The notes: generated by a model not told the origin, from the letters alone. Counted from the stretch's first letter, positions 44,453-53,746 are shown. The stretch: DNA of 64,000 bases from Jutongia huaianensis (GCF_014384985.1 NZ_JACRSX010000014.1:23029-87028); one strand, 5' to 3'. Translations and numbers: made by a program.

Positions 44453-44938
44453 ATGGACAATACAGGTGTATATATATCAGCACTGCAGGAGTCACTACAG
44501 AAGAAGCTGGAGGTGTTAAACAGTCTTTTGAAATTGACGAATGAGCAGAGAAAAATATTGTCAGAACAGGATCCGAATATGGATCGCTTTTCATCTATAA
44601 TTGATGAGAAGGATAAGCTGCTTGAGACAATGGAAATTTTGGACCGGGGCTTTGAGTCGCTGTTTGCCAAAATTGGGACAACAATTAAGGACAACAAGTA
44701 CCAGTATCAGCAGCAGATCACAGAGATGCAGAATCTGATCCGGAGCATTACAGATACGGGTCTGCAGATTGAGGGACAGGAGCATCGGAATAAAACAGCA
44801 TTCCAAAATTATCTCACGGGAGCCAGACGGGAGATTCGGGAGTATTCTACGAATCATCAGATGGCCAATGCCTATTATCAAAATATGGCAAACCAGCATC
44901 AGTCATGGCAGTCATATTTTGTGGATCAGAAAAAATAA
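44453..44938 (+). CDS. Coiled-coil flagellar protein, FlgN/FliT-like chaperone candidate
   Basis: A 161-residue, highly charged helical protein without membrane segment. ATG 44453 is six bases after GAAAGG. Residues about 5-80 form a coiled coil with LNSLLKLTNEQRKILSEQ and IIDEKDKLLETMEILDRGFESLF, reminiscent of FlgN/FliT chaperones; the tail is rich in Gln, Asn and Tyr. It sits between fliS and flagellin, where a filament chaperone such as FliT is often found. I do not recognise the family for certain. Confidence 0.6.
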   Translation: MDNTGVYISALQESLQKKLEVLNSLLKLTNEQRKILSEQDPNMDRFSSIIDEKDKLLETMEILDRGFESLFAKIGTTIKDNKYQYQQQITEMQNLIRSITDTGLQIEGQEHRNKTAFQNYLTGARREIREYSTNHQMANAYYQNMANQHQSWQSYFVDQKK

Positions 44939-44967
44939 AAATATTAGCAAAAATTTAAAAAAATGTG

Positions 44968-44994
44968 TTAAGTATTTCGGAATCATTCCGATAT
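44968..44994 (+). promoter_or_regulatory. Sigma-D promoter of the flagellin gene
   Basis: TTAA at 44968-44971, 15-base spacer, TCCGATAT at 44987-44994. The start of transcription is expected near 45001, giving a leader of about 96 bases. Confidence 0.8.
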
Positions 44995-45018
44995 ATAATA
45001 CAAGTAAATCATTACTTA

Positions 45019-45034
45019 CTACCCGGATGGGTAG
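45019..45034 (+). promoter_or_regulatory. Putative CsrA-binding hairpin 1 in the flagellin leader
   Basis: CTACCC and GGGTAG form a perfect six-pair stem with loop GGAT. CsrA prefers GGA in a hairpin loop. The distance to the second hairpin is about 21 bases, suitable for one CsrA dimer. Confidence 0.6.
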
Positions 45035-45055
45035 GAAAACAATTTCATATTACAT

Positions 45056-45075
45056 CATTGGCATGGATGCCAATG
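45056..45075 (+). promoter_or_regulatory. Putative CsrA-binding hairpin 2 in the flagellin leader
   Basis: CATTGGCA and TGCCAATG form a perfect eight-pair stem with loop TGGA, eight bases before the AAGGAGG ribosome site. A bound CsrA here would shield that site. Confidence 0.6.
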
Positions 45076-45096
45076 TATATTCAAGGAGGAATTACT

Positions 45097-45930
45097 ATGA
45101 TAGTACAACACAACATGACAGCGTTAAACGCTAACAGACAGCTTGGAATCACAAACACAAACCTTTCAAAGAGTACAGAGAAGCTTTCTTCTGGTTACAG
45201 AGTAAACCGTGCAGCTGATGATGCAGCAGGTCTTTCTATTTCTGAGAAGATGCGTGGTCAGATCCGTGGCCTTAATCAGGCTTCTACAAACGCTCAGGAT
45301 GGTACATCTCTTATCCAGACAGCTGAGGGTGCTCTCTCAGAGATGCACTCAGTACTTCAGAGAATGCGTGAGTTAACTGTACAGGCATCTAACGATACTT
45401 ATGTAACAGCTGACCGTGCAGCTATCGCTCTTGAGGTTCGTGCTCTTACATCTGAGATCGATCGTATCTCTTCTCAGACAGAGTTCAACACCATGAAGCT
45501 TCTTTCTGGTGGATTCACAGGCAAGGTTCTTCAGGTTGGTGCTAATAATGGTCAGTTGATCACATTTAGTATTTCAGCTATGAGCTCAGCAGCACTTAGT
45601 GTTGGTGACACAAAGGTAGCAGCAATTATTTCCAAGACAGCAACTGGTGCTGGAATTACATCTGTTATCTCTATTGTAAATACTGCATTGACAAAGGTAT
45701 CTCTTCAGAGATCTACTCTTGGTGCTATCCAGAACAGACTGGAGCATACAATTTCTAATGCAGATAATACATCTGAGAATTTGCAGTCTGCAGAGAGCCG
45801 CATCCGTGATCTTGATATGGCAAAAGAGATGGTATCTTACTCAAAGAGCTCCATCCTTCAGCAGGCAGGTCAGTCTATGTTGGCTCAGGCAAATCAGGCT
45901 ACACAGGGTGTGCTGTCACTTCTTCAGTAG
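45097..45930 (+). CDS. hag: Flagellin
   Basis: A 277-residue filament protein starting at ATG 45097 behind AAGGAGG. The N-terminal core (MIVQHNMTALNANRQLG, KLSSGYRVNRAADDAAGLSISEKMRGQIRGL) and the C-terminal core (ENLQSAESRIRDLDMAKEMVSYSK, ILQQAGQSMLAQANQ) are standard. The central part is short, with essentially no D2/D3 domain, and is rich in Ser, Thr and Ala, offering sites for O-glycosylation by the enzymes encoded downstream. Codon choice is strongly biased to a few codons (GGT, CGT, TCT, AAC), as in highly expressed genes. A sigma-D promoter and two GGA hairpins precede it, and a terminator follows. Confidence 0.97.
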   Translation: MIVQHNMTALNANRQLGITNTNLSKSTEKLSSGYRVNRAADDAAGLSISEKMRGQIRGLNQASTNAQDGTSLIQTAEGALSEMHSVLQRMRELTVQASNDTYVTADRAAIALEVRALTSEIDRISSQTEFNTMKLLSGGFTGKVLQVGANNGQLITFSISAMSSAALSVGDTKVAAIISKTATGAGITSVISIVNTALTKVSLQRSTLGAIQNRLEHTISNADNTSENLQSAESRIRDLDMAKEMVSYSKSSILQQAGQSMLAQANQATQGVLSLLQ

Positions 45931-45961
45931 TTATTATTGGTTGGATTATCAAAACGATATG

Positions 45962-45994
45962 GGGTCTGCTATGTGGCAGGCCCTGTATTTTTAA
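45962..45994 (+). terminator. Terminator after flagellin
   Basis: An 8-base-pair stem (45962-45969 with 45976-45983, one G-U) followed by TGTATTTTT. Confidence 0.8.
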
Positions 45995-46053
45995 ATATGG
46001 AAATTTCCAATAGCATATTTGGGCGGAATAACCATTATCATGGAGGATAAATA

Positions 46054-46365
46054 GTGAAAGATTTAAAAAAAGAGATTGAAACAGTCATAAATGATTTAGA
46101 TTCTATTGTAGAAATGTTCTATCAGCAAAAGGTGCAGGAAGCTTATTCAGAATTAAATACAGCATTGGGAAAAATAATGGAAATAACCGAAGTGGTTCAA
46201 AATTATACGGCACAGAATTCTGATAAAGAAATCAATATGGACATTTTGTTGAATGCTTTAAAGGAAACTCTGTCGGCGATGGAAGAGAGAGATGTCGTTT
46301 TGGTGGCAGATGTTTTGAAGTACGAAGTTATTGAAAAATTAAATGATATTGCTGAACAAATCTGA
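46054..46365 (+). CDS. Small helical protein matching the central domain of the GT-Maf fusion
   Basis: A 103-residue acidic helical protein; GTG 46054 follows GGAGG. It has no membrane segment. By eye it aligns with residues about 400-500 of the 922-residue fusion encoded at 48265-51033: DILLNALKETLSAMEERDVVLVADVLKYEVIEKL against EILNNLVEVQETKDYVLLADILQLQLMSFL, with similar spacing of the preceding helices. It may therefore be a free form of that domain, an adaptor linking glycosyltransferase and Maf proteins. It is the first gene of the A+T-rich island and lies 27 bases before maf. Function unknown. Confidence 0.65.
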   Translation: MKDLKKEIETVINDLDSIVEMFYQQKVQEAYSELNTALGKIMEITEVVQNYTAQNSDKEINMDILLNALKETLSAMEERDVVLVADVLKYEVIEKLNDIAEQI

Positions 46366-46392
46366 TATAGAAAATTAAGGACAGAATGAATT

Positions 46393-48225
46393 ATGGAAAT
46401 ATATCAAAATAATATTGAAACATTAAAAAAATATCGACCGGATTTTTTGAGATTATATGAACAAACAATATCGAAAAAAGAAAAATACCCATGTGATGAA
46501 ATTAAAACGCAAGTGGCCAAGGACGGATCAGTTATTTTAATAGTTCAACGTGATGGAAAGAATGTACGCCTAAACAGTCCCTATCGTCCGAAATCAGAGG
46601 CGGAGAAATGGGCTGAACAATTTGACTGTGACAATTTAAATGTGAATGCAATTCTTTTTGGGTTTGGAAATGGAATGTTTGCACAGGCATTGTTGAATCG
46701 TTTGAAGGAGGATGCAAAGTTATTTATTTGTGAGCCAAACTTGCAAATATTCAGTCAAATCATGCATTGTATTGATTTGACAAGCATATTTGCAGATGAA
46801 AGAGTATTTCTTTGTTTTGAAGATATTAATCCGGATGATTTTTATGATCTGTTAAGTGGATATACTCATTGGACAAATCTGGAAACACAAATTTATGGTT
46901 ATCATACGGGATATGATAAATTATTTCCTGAAGCATACAGAGATTTTTTAGTATCAATTCAAAAAGCAGATCATTTAGTACAAGTGAATAAGGATACGCA
47001 GGAATATTTTGCGCAAAAAATGGTTCCTAATATGCTGAGTAATTTGAAGTATATCCGGGAAAGCAGGTTGATTACGGACTATATTCCCAATATACCTCAT
47101 GACATTCCTGCTATTATTGTTGCAGCGGGACCATCGTTAGATAAGAACATCGAGGAATTGAAACGGGCAAAGGGGAAGGCGTTTATTTTGGCCGTTGATA
47201 CAGCGATGCGTCATCTGATTAAACATGATATTATGCCGGATGCCATGGTGACAATGGATCCAGCGAAACCGTTTCAATATATGAATGATCCGGTAATTCA
47301 GGATATCCCTTTGTTTTGCATTTTGGAAGCCAATCATGAAATATTAGAATTTCATCAGGGAATAAAAATATGGATTCGAGGCGGTAGCCTGATTGGAAAA
47401 ATATTTGCAAAATATCATAAAGATTTTGGCCCGTATAATCCGGGAGGTTCAGTGGCAACGGCTGCATTTTCCGTGTGTGTTGCATTGCAGTTTAAAAGAG
47501 TGATTTTAGTGGGACAGGATCTAGCATATGAGGGTAATATTACACATGCAGGCGGACAAGTGTCTGGGGTGAGAAATGAGGCAGATGGTATTAAATATAT
47601 TGAAGGGATAGATGGAAAACAGGTAAAATCCCGTCATGACTGGCTGATATATCTGGATTGGTTTGAACAGTCGATTAAAAGTGTAAAAGACAGAATGGAA
47701 GTTATTGATGCAACGGAAGGCGGTGCCAGGATACATGGGACACGAATTATGAAGCTGCGTGACGTTATCAATCAATATTGTGGCCAGAAGGTGAATTTTG
47801 GTAAAATTCTCAGGGAACAGTCACCGGTTTTTGATGAGGAAGAATATCAGAAAGTACGGGAAGATATTCTATCGTTTGTTGGTGAACTGCACGAGATAAT
47901 TGAAAAGGCAGAAAATGCAGCAAAATATTGTGATAAGTCATTGAAATTGTTAAAAAGGGATCCGGAGAACCCTAAAATGAATAGGCTGCAACAGGAAATA
48001 TTGCAGGATATGGAGGAAATTGGCAAATACACGATATATGATATTGTAGATATTTACATGTCAAAAACAGCAGATAAATATTTAGCAGGAGTTTTTGTCG
48101 TGAGTGAAGATAGTCATAAGGATGAGATCAATATGTATCTGAGTGCAAAGATGATTTTTCAAGATCTTACAAAAAGTGCCAATAAATTACTGCCTCTTTT
48201 TGAAAAAGCAGTAGCAGAGGTCTAG
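46393..48225 (+). CDS. maf: Motility accessory factor (Maf/DUF115), flagellin nonulosonate transferase
   Basis: A 610-residue cytoplasmic protein of the Maf (6-hydroxymethylpterin pyrophosphokinase MptE-like, DUF115) family. The core has VAAGPSLDKNIEELK near residue 243, PGGSVATAAFSV, VGQDLAYEGNITHAGG and IDATEGGARIHGT. Maf proteins transfer CMP-activated pseudaminic or related sugars to Ser/Thr of flagellin before export. pseI and pseF downstream would supply the donor. A helical C-terminal part from about residue 480 may bind flagellin. It is the stand-alone Maf of this locus. Confidence 0.88.
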   Translation: MEIYQNNIETLKKYRPDFLRLYEQTISKKEKYPCDEIKTQVAKDGSVILIVQRDGKNVRLNSPYRPKSEAEKWAEQFDCDNLNVNAILFGFGNGMFAQALLNRLKEDAKLFICEPNLQIFSQIMHCIDLTSIFADERVFLCFEDINPDDFYDLLSGYTHWTNLETQIYGYHTGYDKLFPEAYRDFLVSIQKADHLVQVNKDTQEYFAQKMVPNMLSNLKYIRESRLITDYIPNIPHDIPAIIVAAGPSLDKNIEELKRAKGKAFILAVDTAMRHLIKHDIMPDAMVTMDPAKPFQYMNDPVIQDIPLFCILEANHEILEFHQGIKIWIRGGSLIGKIFAKYHKDFGPYNPGGSVATAAFSVCVALQFKRVILVGQDLAYEGNITHAGGQVSGVRNEADGIKYIEGIDGKQVKSRHDWLIYLDWFEQSIKSVKDRMEVIDATEGGARIHGTRIMKLRDVINQYCGQKVNFGKILREQSPVFDEEEYQKVREDILSFVGELHEIIEKAENAAKYCDKSLKLLKRDPENPKMNRLQQEILQDMEEIGKYTIYDIVDIYMSKTADKYLAGVFVVSEDSHKDEINMYLSAKMIFQDLTKSANKLLPLFEKAVAEV

Positions 48226-48264
48226 CATGGATGCAGCCCCTGATTTGAATCAAAGGAGTGAATA

Positions 48265-51033
48265 ATGAGAATACTTTATGTGATCGGAAAATCTCAGTAT
48301 GATTCCACATCTGTATTTATGACACAGATGGCCGATCGAATGGCAGCTTGCGGTTGGCAGGTAACAATTTTAGATGGAAGAAAGGAGAAAGAGTATACAG
48401 AACAAAGAAAAGCTGTGATCAAGGCCGAGTATAATGTTATATTCTCGATTAATGGGATGCTTTTAGAGGAAGATTCTGTTTTGGGGAAGATTCTTTTACA
48501 AAAAAAGGATGTACTATATTGTACTTATTTGATGGATCATCCATTAATACATTATGAAAGATTAAAGAATCAATATCCGAAGATTTTTGTTTTATCGCCG
48601 GATCGAAATCATGTGGAATTTATGGATCGTTATATGAAGAATATATATGCGGAGGCTTTTTTACCTCACGGAGGTTGCAGAAGCAGTAAATGTATTCCAT
48701 ATGCACAGCGGAAATATAACATTACATTTATGGGGTCTTATTCTGATCCTGGGACTAATCTGGATCGTATTGACAAGTATCCGTTACAAATGGCAGAGAT
48801 GATGAAAAAGGCTGTCGGAAGAATGACAGACGATCCGGAAATGACCATAGAGGAAGCATTGTTACAGTGTCTTGATTTTCAAAATATCGATGTAAAAGAT
48901 TATGAATTTGCACAGATACTTTCAGAATTCAGGGAAGTAGATCGATATGTGAGAAGTTATTTCAGAGATAAAGTGATCCGGGTATTGGTAGAAAACGGAA
49001 TTGTTGTTGATGTGTTTGGGGATGGATGGGATAAGTTTGTTACAGCACACACAGAATGTCTGAGAATTCATCCGGCAGTTGGATATGAGGAATCTTTGGA
49101 GCTGGTTGGTGATTCTAAGATATCATTAAATGTAATGCCATGGTTTAAGGATGGATCCCACGACAGAATTTTTAGTGCTATGATGTGTGGAACAGTATGC
49201 CTGACTGACAGTAGCAAATATCTTTCAGAACAGCTTCAGGAGCAGAAAAATATCTATTTCTATTCTTTAAAGGGACTTAAATATCTGCCGTCGAAGGTGC
49301 ATCAGATTCTGCAAAATACAGATAAAAGTGCGGAGGTTGCCGAAAATGGAAAAAAACTGGCAATGCAGGAGCACACATGGGCAGCTCGTTCGGATGAACT
49401 GATGGATTATCTCCAACAGGTTGTAAACGGCATAACTGATCCGCAGCAAGAGGAAACTGTGGATTTTAGAAAGAAGATTATTGTACGACAAAGTATTTTG
49501 ATCAAAAATATAGATACAACAGTTTTACATCTGCATCGGCAGGAGTATTTGTACGCAATGCGTATAATGCAGTTGATATTAGATGATATTGGAAAATTAC
49601 TTTCGATTTATGAAGAACTGGAAGAGAGTATGCCTGATCAGAAGGTATTAATGGAAATTCTGAATAATCTTGTAGAAGTACAGGAGACAAAGGACTATGT
49701 GCTTCTAGCAGATATTTTGCAGCTTCAGTTAATGTCATTTTTAACACAGCTTCAGGAAAATTTTGCATTAGATGCTCCGAAAGAGATAAAAACTTTGGAT
49801 GGCTATCGGATAGAACCTACTTCTGCAGGAAGTTATACTCTTGCAATGAAGGGAAAAGAGCATTGGATGTATCTGCATAGTAATGGAAATCCATACAGGG
49901 AAGCTGCAGAAATAGCATCTGCGTGGTTTGATAGAGAGCATTATGAATATGTGGTTTATGGATTGGGTTTGGGATATCATGTACAGGCTCTTATGGATAT
50001 TGATGAGTCGATTACCGTTACGGTTTTGGAGCCGGATGAGAATGTGATCTGTTTAGCAAAAGAATATGGTGTGATTGACCAGGGTGATTGGAATCAGAGA
50101 GTTCGTATTGTTTCAGATGCGGATTTTCACTATTTAACGATGTTGTCTGATTCCTTGAGCAAAGAGCAACAATTTGTTGTATATTATCCCTCTATGTGTG
50201 TGATGAAAAATGAATATTATAAACAACAGTTAGAGGAGTATTTTATTGGATATAGCTCTGCAAAGACGCAGGAAACACGGTTGGTGGGAAATTTTGTAAA
50301 AAATCAGTCATTGTTTTCAAAGGAAGTAACGGAGCTTTCAGATAAGTTTTGTGGAAGAACCGTATACATTATTGCGGCAGGTCCTTCCTTGGATGGAAAT
50401 ATGATGGAATTAAAGAAAGTGAAGGATGGGGACATTATCTTGTCTACAGGGACCGTGTTAAAAAAGCTTTTAAAGGCTGGTATTATACCGGATTATGTAA
50501 TTATTACAGATGGGGGGAAGTATACATATCCACAGACGGCAGAGCTGACAGAAAAAAATATTCCATTATTATATTTATCCACTGTTTATTATCGAATATT
50601 GCAGGAATATCCAGGGGATACTTATTTGATATGCCAGGAAGGATTTCAAAAAAGTGAAGAGTATGCAGCAAGTCGGCAGTATCCTGTGTATGGAACCGGA
50701 GGTTCTGTGACGACGACGGCACTGGAGGTATGTATTCGAATGCGGTGCAGAAGAATTGTATTTGTGGGGCTTGATCTGGCATATACCAATATGCAGAATC
50801 ATGCTTCCGGAACCTCTTACGTGAGATATAACGCAAAAGGAAATATGATTGTCAAAGATATATATGGATGTGATATTCCTACTGCTAAAAATCTGCATTT
50901 ATATCAGAAATGGATTGAACGCCGGATTCAAAAAGAGGATGCGGCAGGGATAGAATTCATTGATGCAACACAGGGTGGAGCAAGAATCGAGGGAACGGAA
51001 ATAGAAGATTTAGATAAAGTGATCTCACCATGA
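48265..51033 (+). CDS. Three-part fusion: CgeB-like glycosyltransferase, helical domain, Maf/DUF115 domain
   Basis: A 922-residue protein with AAAGGAG before ATG 48265. Residues 1-390 resemble CgeB/DUF3880 glycosyltransferases (GT-B fold): MRILYVIGKS, then FGDGWDKF, LNVMPWFKDGSHDRIFSAMMCG and QEHTW. Residues about 399-499 are the helical domain also present as the separate protein encoded at 46054-46365. Residues about 500-922 are a Maf domain with IAAGPSLDGNMMELK near 703, GTGGSVTTTALEVC, VGLDLAYTNMQNHASG and IDATQGGARIEGT. The protein could attach two sugars to flagellin in sequence. A single frame spans all parts with no sign of an assembly join. Confidence 0.82.
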   Translation: MRILYVIGKSQYDSTSVFMTQMADRMAACGWQVTILDGRKEKEYTEQRKAVIKAEYNVIFSINGMLLEEDSVLGKILLQKKDVLYCTYLMDHPLIHYERLKNQYPKIFVLSPDRNHVEFMDRYMKNIYAEAFLPHGGCRSSKCIPYAQRKYNITFMGSYSDPGTNLDRIDKYPLQMAEMMKKAVGRMTDDPEMTIEEALLQCLDFQNIDVKDYEFAQILSEFREVDRYVRSYFRDKVIRVLVENGIVVDVFGDGWDKFVTAHTECLRIHPAVGYEESLELVGDSKISLNVMPWFKDGSHDRIFSAMMCGTVCLTDSSKYLSEQLQEQKNIYFYSLKGLKYLPSKVHQILQNTDKSAEVAENGKKLAMQEHTWAARSDELMDYLQQVVNGITDPQQEETVDFRKKIIVRQSILIKNIDTTVLHLHRQEYLYAMRIMQLILDDIGKLLSIYEELEESMPDQKVLMEILNNLVEVQETKDYVLLADILQLQLMSFLTQLQENFALDAPKEIKTLDGYRIEPTSAGSYTLAMKGKEHWMYLHSNGNPYREAAEIASAWFDREHYEYVVYGLGLGYHVQALMDIDESITVTVLEPDENVICLAKEYGVIDQGDWNQRVRIVSDADFHYLTMLSDSLSKEQQFVVYYPSMCVMKNEYYKQQLEEYFIGYSSAKTQETRLVGNFVKNQSLFSKEVTELSDKFCGRTVYIIAAGPSLDGNMMELKKVKDGDIILSTGTVLKKLLKAGIIPDYVIITDGGKYTYPQTAELTEKNIPLLYLSTVYYRILQEYPGDTYLICQEGFQKSEEYAASRQYPVYGTGGSVTTTALEVCIRMRCRRIVFVGLDLAYTNMQNHASGTSYVRYNAKGNMIVKDIYGCDIPTAKNLHLYQKWIERRIQKEDAAGIEFIDATQGGARIEGTEIEDLDKVISP

Positions 51034-51058
51034 AAAATGTGAGGATGGAGACAATGTG

Positions 51059-52150
51059 ATGGCGAAAGAATATGAGGTGCAGATTAATGGTCAGCCCACT
51101 TGGTATAGTGATCAGGTAAGACGGTTTAAAATGTATTTTGCAGAGCCGGAAAATCAAGTGAACCGTGACACTGGAATTTTATTATTGATCGCAGGTTATG
51201 GAGGAAATGCAAATTCTCATGTATATCAGAAGATGCGACGAAAATTTGCTGATATGTATAATTTCGTTACTTTGCAATGTGATTATCTAGGGTGGCAGTT
51301 TATGCAAGATGATCAGCATCTTGCGATTACGGAACAGATGCTTCGAAAGGAACTGAGCCCAAGGGAGTTTCGAAGTCTGGAGAAGGATTATGCAGGGAAT
51401 CAGCAAATCCTGCATGGAAAGACTTTTTCCGGAAAAATTGAGTTAAGGGAAAATGCGCAGGAATTTAATGAAATGGGAATGAATCAGGCAATGGATCATT
51501 TGATGGCGTTACATATACTGCAGGATATTTTGAAGGAAAATGGTTTGGATTATTGCCGGGACAGGGTATATATTTATGGACAGTCTCATGGGGCATATCT
51601 GGCATATTTATGTAATCGGCTGGCACCGGATTTGTTTTGTGGAATTATAGATAATAGTGCATATTTGTTCCCATATTATCTGGAACATGACAGACAGGTC
51701 ACCAAAATAGGGGAAATCTTTTCCTTGCAGAAGATATATCATTATATGATGGCAGATCAGGAAATTGACAGGGAAGGTTATGATCTGGAATATTTATATC
51801 GGGGTTTTGATAATCATGCAAGGATTATATGCTATCATGGTATTGACGACGAGATGATTCCGTTAGAGGAGAAAAGCTCATTTTTGGATCATGTCAATGG
51901 TGCGTTATTACATACGATTTCCAATCGGGAAGTGGATGGGAAGACATTTAAATCCACAGGACATTCGTTAGGAGCTGATATGCTTAAGGTTTTTGGCATG
52001 GCTCTGGCGGAGTTGGAAACAGAAAAAAAAGAAAAACAAGTTACAAATACTTTTCAGGAGACAAAGATCATTACTTCAAAATATATTTATTGGATCGATA
52101 GAATACAGGGAGTACCAATTTTATATCGTGAAAAATATGAAAATAAATAA
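51059..52150 (+). CDS. DUF2920-like alpha/beta hydrolase
   Basis: A 363-residue protein; ATG 51059 with GAGGATGGAG upstream (a GTG at 51056 adds one codon). It has an alpha/beta-hydrolase layout: oxyanion strand ILLLIAGYGGNAN, nucleophile motif GQSHGAYLAYL, a late acid in YHGIDDEMIP and a histidine in STGHSLGAD. It resembles DUF2920 proteins, found in flagellin glycosylation loci of Campylobacter and some clostridia. The biochemical role is unknown; deacylation or acyl transfer on the sugar is one possibility. It lies between the Maf fusion and glycosyltransferases. Confidence 0.7.
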   Translation: MAKEYEVQINGQPTWYSDQVRRFKMYFAEPENQVNRDTGILLLIAGYGGNANSHVYQKMRRKFADMYNFVTLQCDYLGWQFMQDDQHLAITEQMLRKELSPREFRSLEKDYAGNQQILHGKTFSGKIELRENAQEFNEMGMNQAMDHLMALHILQDILKENGLDYCRDRVYIYGQSHGAYLAYLCNRLAPDLFCGIIDNSAYLFPYYLEHDRQVTKIGEIFSLQKIYHYMMADQEIDREGYDLEYLYRGFDNHARIICYHGIDDEMIPLEEKSSFLDHVNGALLHTISNREVDGKTFKSTGHSLGADMLKVFGMALAELETEKKEKQVTNTFQETKIITSKYIYWIDRIQGVPILYREKYENK

Positions 52151-52174
52151 ATTGTAACAGAAAGGGGTAATTAA

Positions 52175-53746
52175 ATGATTGAATTTGCAGACGACTTTAA
52201 TAATTATCTTAGAAAATACGAAAATGTAGAGATTCCTGATCTCAATGAATTTAATAAGGAATTATTAGTTTGGCAGGAGAAGCTTAAAGAGATATATCCC
52301 TGTGATACAGAGGAAAAAGAAAAATTTTGTGAGTATATGATAACTCACCGGAAAAATTTTCATGAAATATTGCAAATAAGTATTTTGTCTATTTTGGCAT
52401 ATTTATTTAATGGGGGCGGATATGCCGGAGATATTATTGATTTATCACGCAAAAGTCCATATATGATGGTGGAAAATAAATATTTTATTTATCTTCAAAT
52501 GAATAGTTATAGTTTTCGTTACAATAATTTCCTGACGAAAGATGATAAGTGGCAATCGAGAATGCTGTATCGGGAAATATATCAGGAATGTAAAGCAAAA
52601 CTGGGAATTGAGAAAAACATCGTACCGGTTAAGGAGCGAAATCCGGAAAAAGTCGTTTTTCTAATAGGACAATTTCTAAATGAAAATCATGGTCCGACAA
52701 AAACAATATTGGATCGTTGTGAGATTATGTCCCAAAAAATGAATTGCCAGTCCGTTATTATAAATACAAATGAATTACGGGGAATTAATGGATATATTCC
52801 TTATTGCTGGTTCTTTTGGGGAAATATGCGTTCAGATGGGGCAAATTATGATGCGATTCAGTATCATGAAAAGAATTATCCATATTATGAATGCAGTGGA
52901 ACTATGCTTAATCTGCCGGAAATAGAGGCTGTTGTCAATTTAGTCCGGACGATCAATCCGTATTGTATATTTATGGTAGGGGATTCAAGCATTTGTGCAG
53001 ACTTATGTAGTAACTATTATCCTCTGATCGATGTGGCAACAGTGCCATCCGGAATTATGACGACAGAGGGGCAGTTTTTGCTGAAAGGCAAACCAATTAC
53101 CCGGCAGGATAAAGAATACATATATCAGCTGGGCAAGAACGATGATTATTTGCAGTATTGCTTGTTTACCTCGTCGATTATGCCTCAGAAAACCCAAAAG
53201 AGCAGGCAACAGTTAAATATTCCGGAAAAAGCATTTACGGCACTGGTAGTGGGTGCCAGGCTGGATTATGAGGTGGATGGGATCTTTATACAGGAAATAA
53301 TGCTTCCATTGATAGAAAAAGGTGTGTTTTTTGTGTTTATGGGGGCCTTTGAGAATTATGCAAATGTTGTAGAAGAGTATCCGTTACTGAAAGTGAATTC
53401 TGTATTTTTGGGATTTGTTCGTGATGTGTTGTCTGTGAACGAATTATGCGATGTTTATATTAACCCCAAAAGGAATGGAGGAGGAACTTCTGTGATTGAG
53501 GCTATGGTGAAGGGACTGCCTCCGGTAGCTTTGAATGAGGGAGATGTTTCGTTGGGAGCAGGCACGGATTTTTGCCTGGACAATTATCAGGAAATGGTGC
53601 AAAGGACTTTAGCATTGAAGGAAGATGCAGCATATTATCAAAATATGAGTCGGAAAGCACAGGAACGAGCAAAGGTTATGCTGGATGGGACTACTGCATT
53701 TTGGAAGGCATTCCAAAAAATAAGGGAGCTTCCGGATTTTCAATAA
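52175..53746 (+). CDS. GT-B glycosyltransferase of the glycan locus
   Basis: A 523-residue protein with AGAAAGGGG before ATG 52175. The N-terminal 150 residues are helical. The rest looks like a GT-B glycosyltransferase: VVFLIGQFLNENHGPTK for the acceptor side, then FTALVVGARLDYEVDG, FMGAFENYANVVEEYP, VFLGFVRDV and NPKRNGGGTSVIEAMVKGLPPVALNEGDV, which matches the nucleotide-sugar-binding end of GT4-type enzymes. Donor and acceptor are unknown. It probably extends the flagellin glycan or builds it in the cytoplasm. Confidence 0.75.
   Translation: MIEFADDFNNYLRKYENVEIPDLNEFNKELLVWQEKLKEIYPCDTEEKEKFCEYMITHRKNFHEILQISILSILAYLFNGGGYAGDIIDLSRKSPYMMVENKYFIYLQMNSYSFRYNNFLTKDDKWQSRMLYREIYQECKAKLGIEKNIVPVKERNPEKVVFLIGQFLNENHGPTKTILDRCEIMSQKMNCQSVIINTNELRGINGYIPYCWFFWGNMRSDGANYDAIQYHEKNYPYYECSGTMLNLPEIEAVVNLVRTINPYCIFMVGDSSICADLCSNYYPLIDVATVPSGIMTTEGQFLLKGKPITRQDKEYIYQLGKNDDYLQYCLFTSSIMPQKTQKSRQQLNIPEKAFTALVVGARLDYEVDGIFIQEIMLPLIEKGVFFVFMGAFENYANVVEEYPLLKVNSVFLGFVRDVLSVNELCDVYINPKRNGGGTSVIEAMVKGLPPVALNEGDVSLGAGTDFCLDNYQEMVQRTLALKEDAAYYQNMSRKAQERAKVMLDGTTAFWKAFQKIRELPDFQ

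Noticed and set aside
44965..45096. Upstream extension of the flagellin reading frame
   Set aside because: It runs through the promoter and leader hairpins; ATG 45097 has a perfect ribosome site and the standard flagellin N-terminus.
45931..45961. Sigma-D-like AACGATAT just after flagellin
   Set aside because: No proper -35 box, and the flagellin terminator follows at once.
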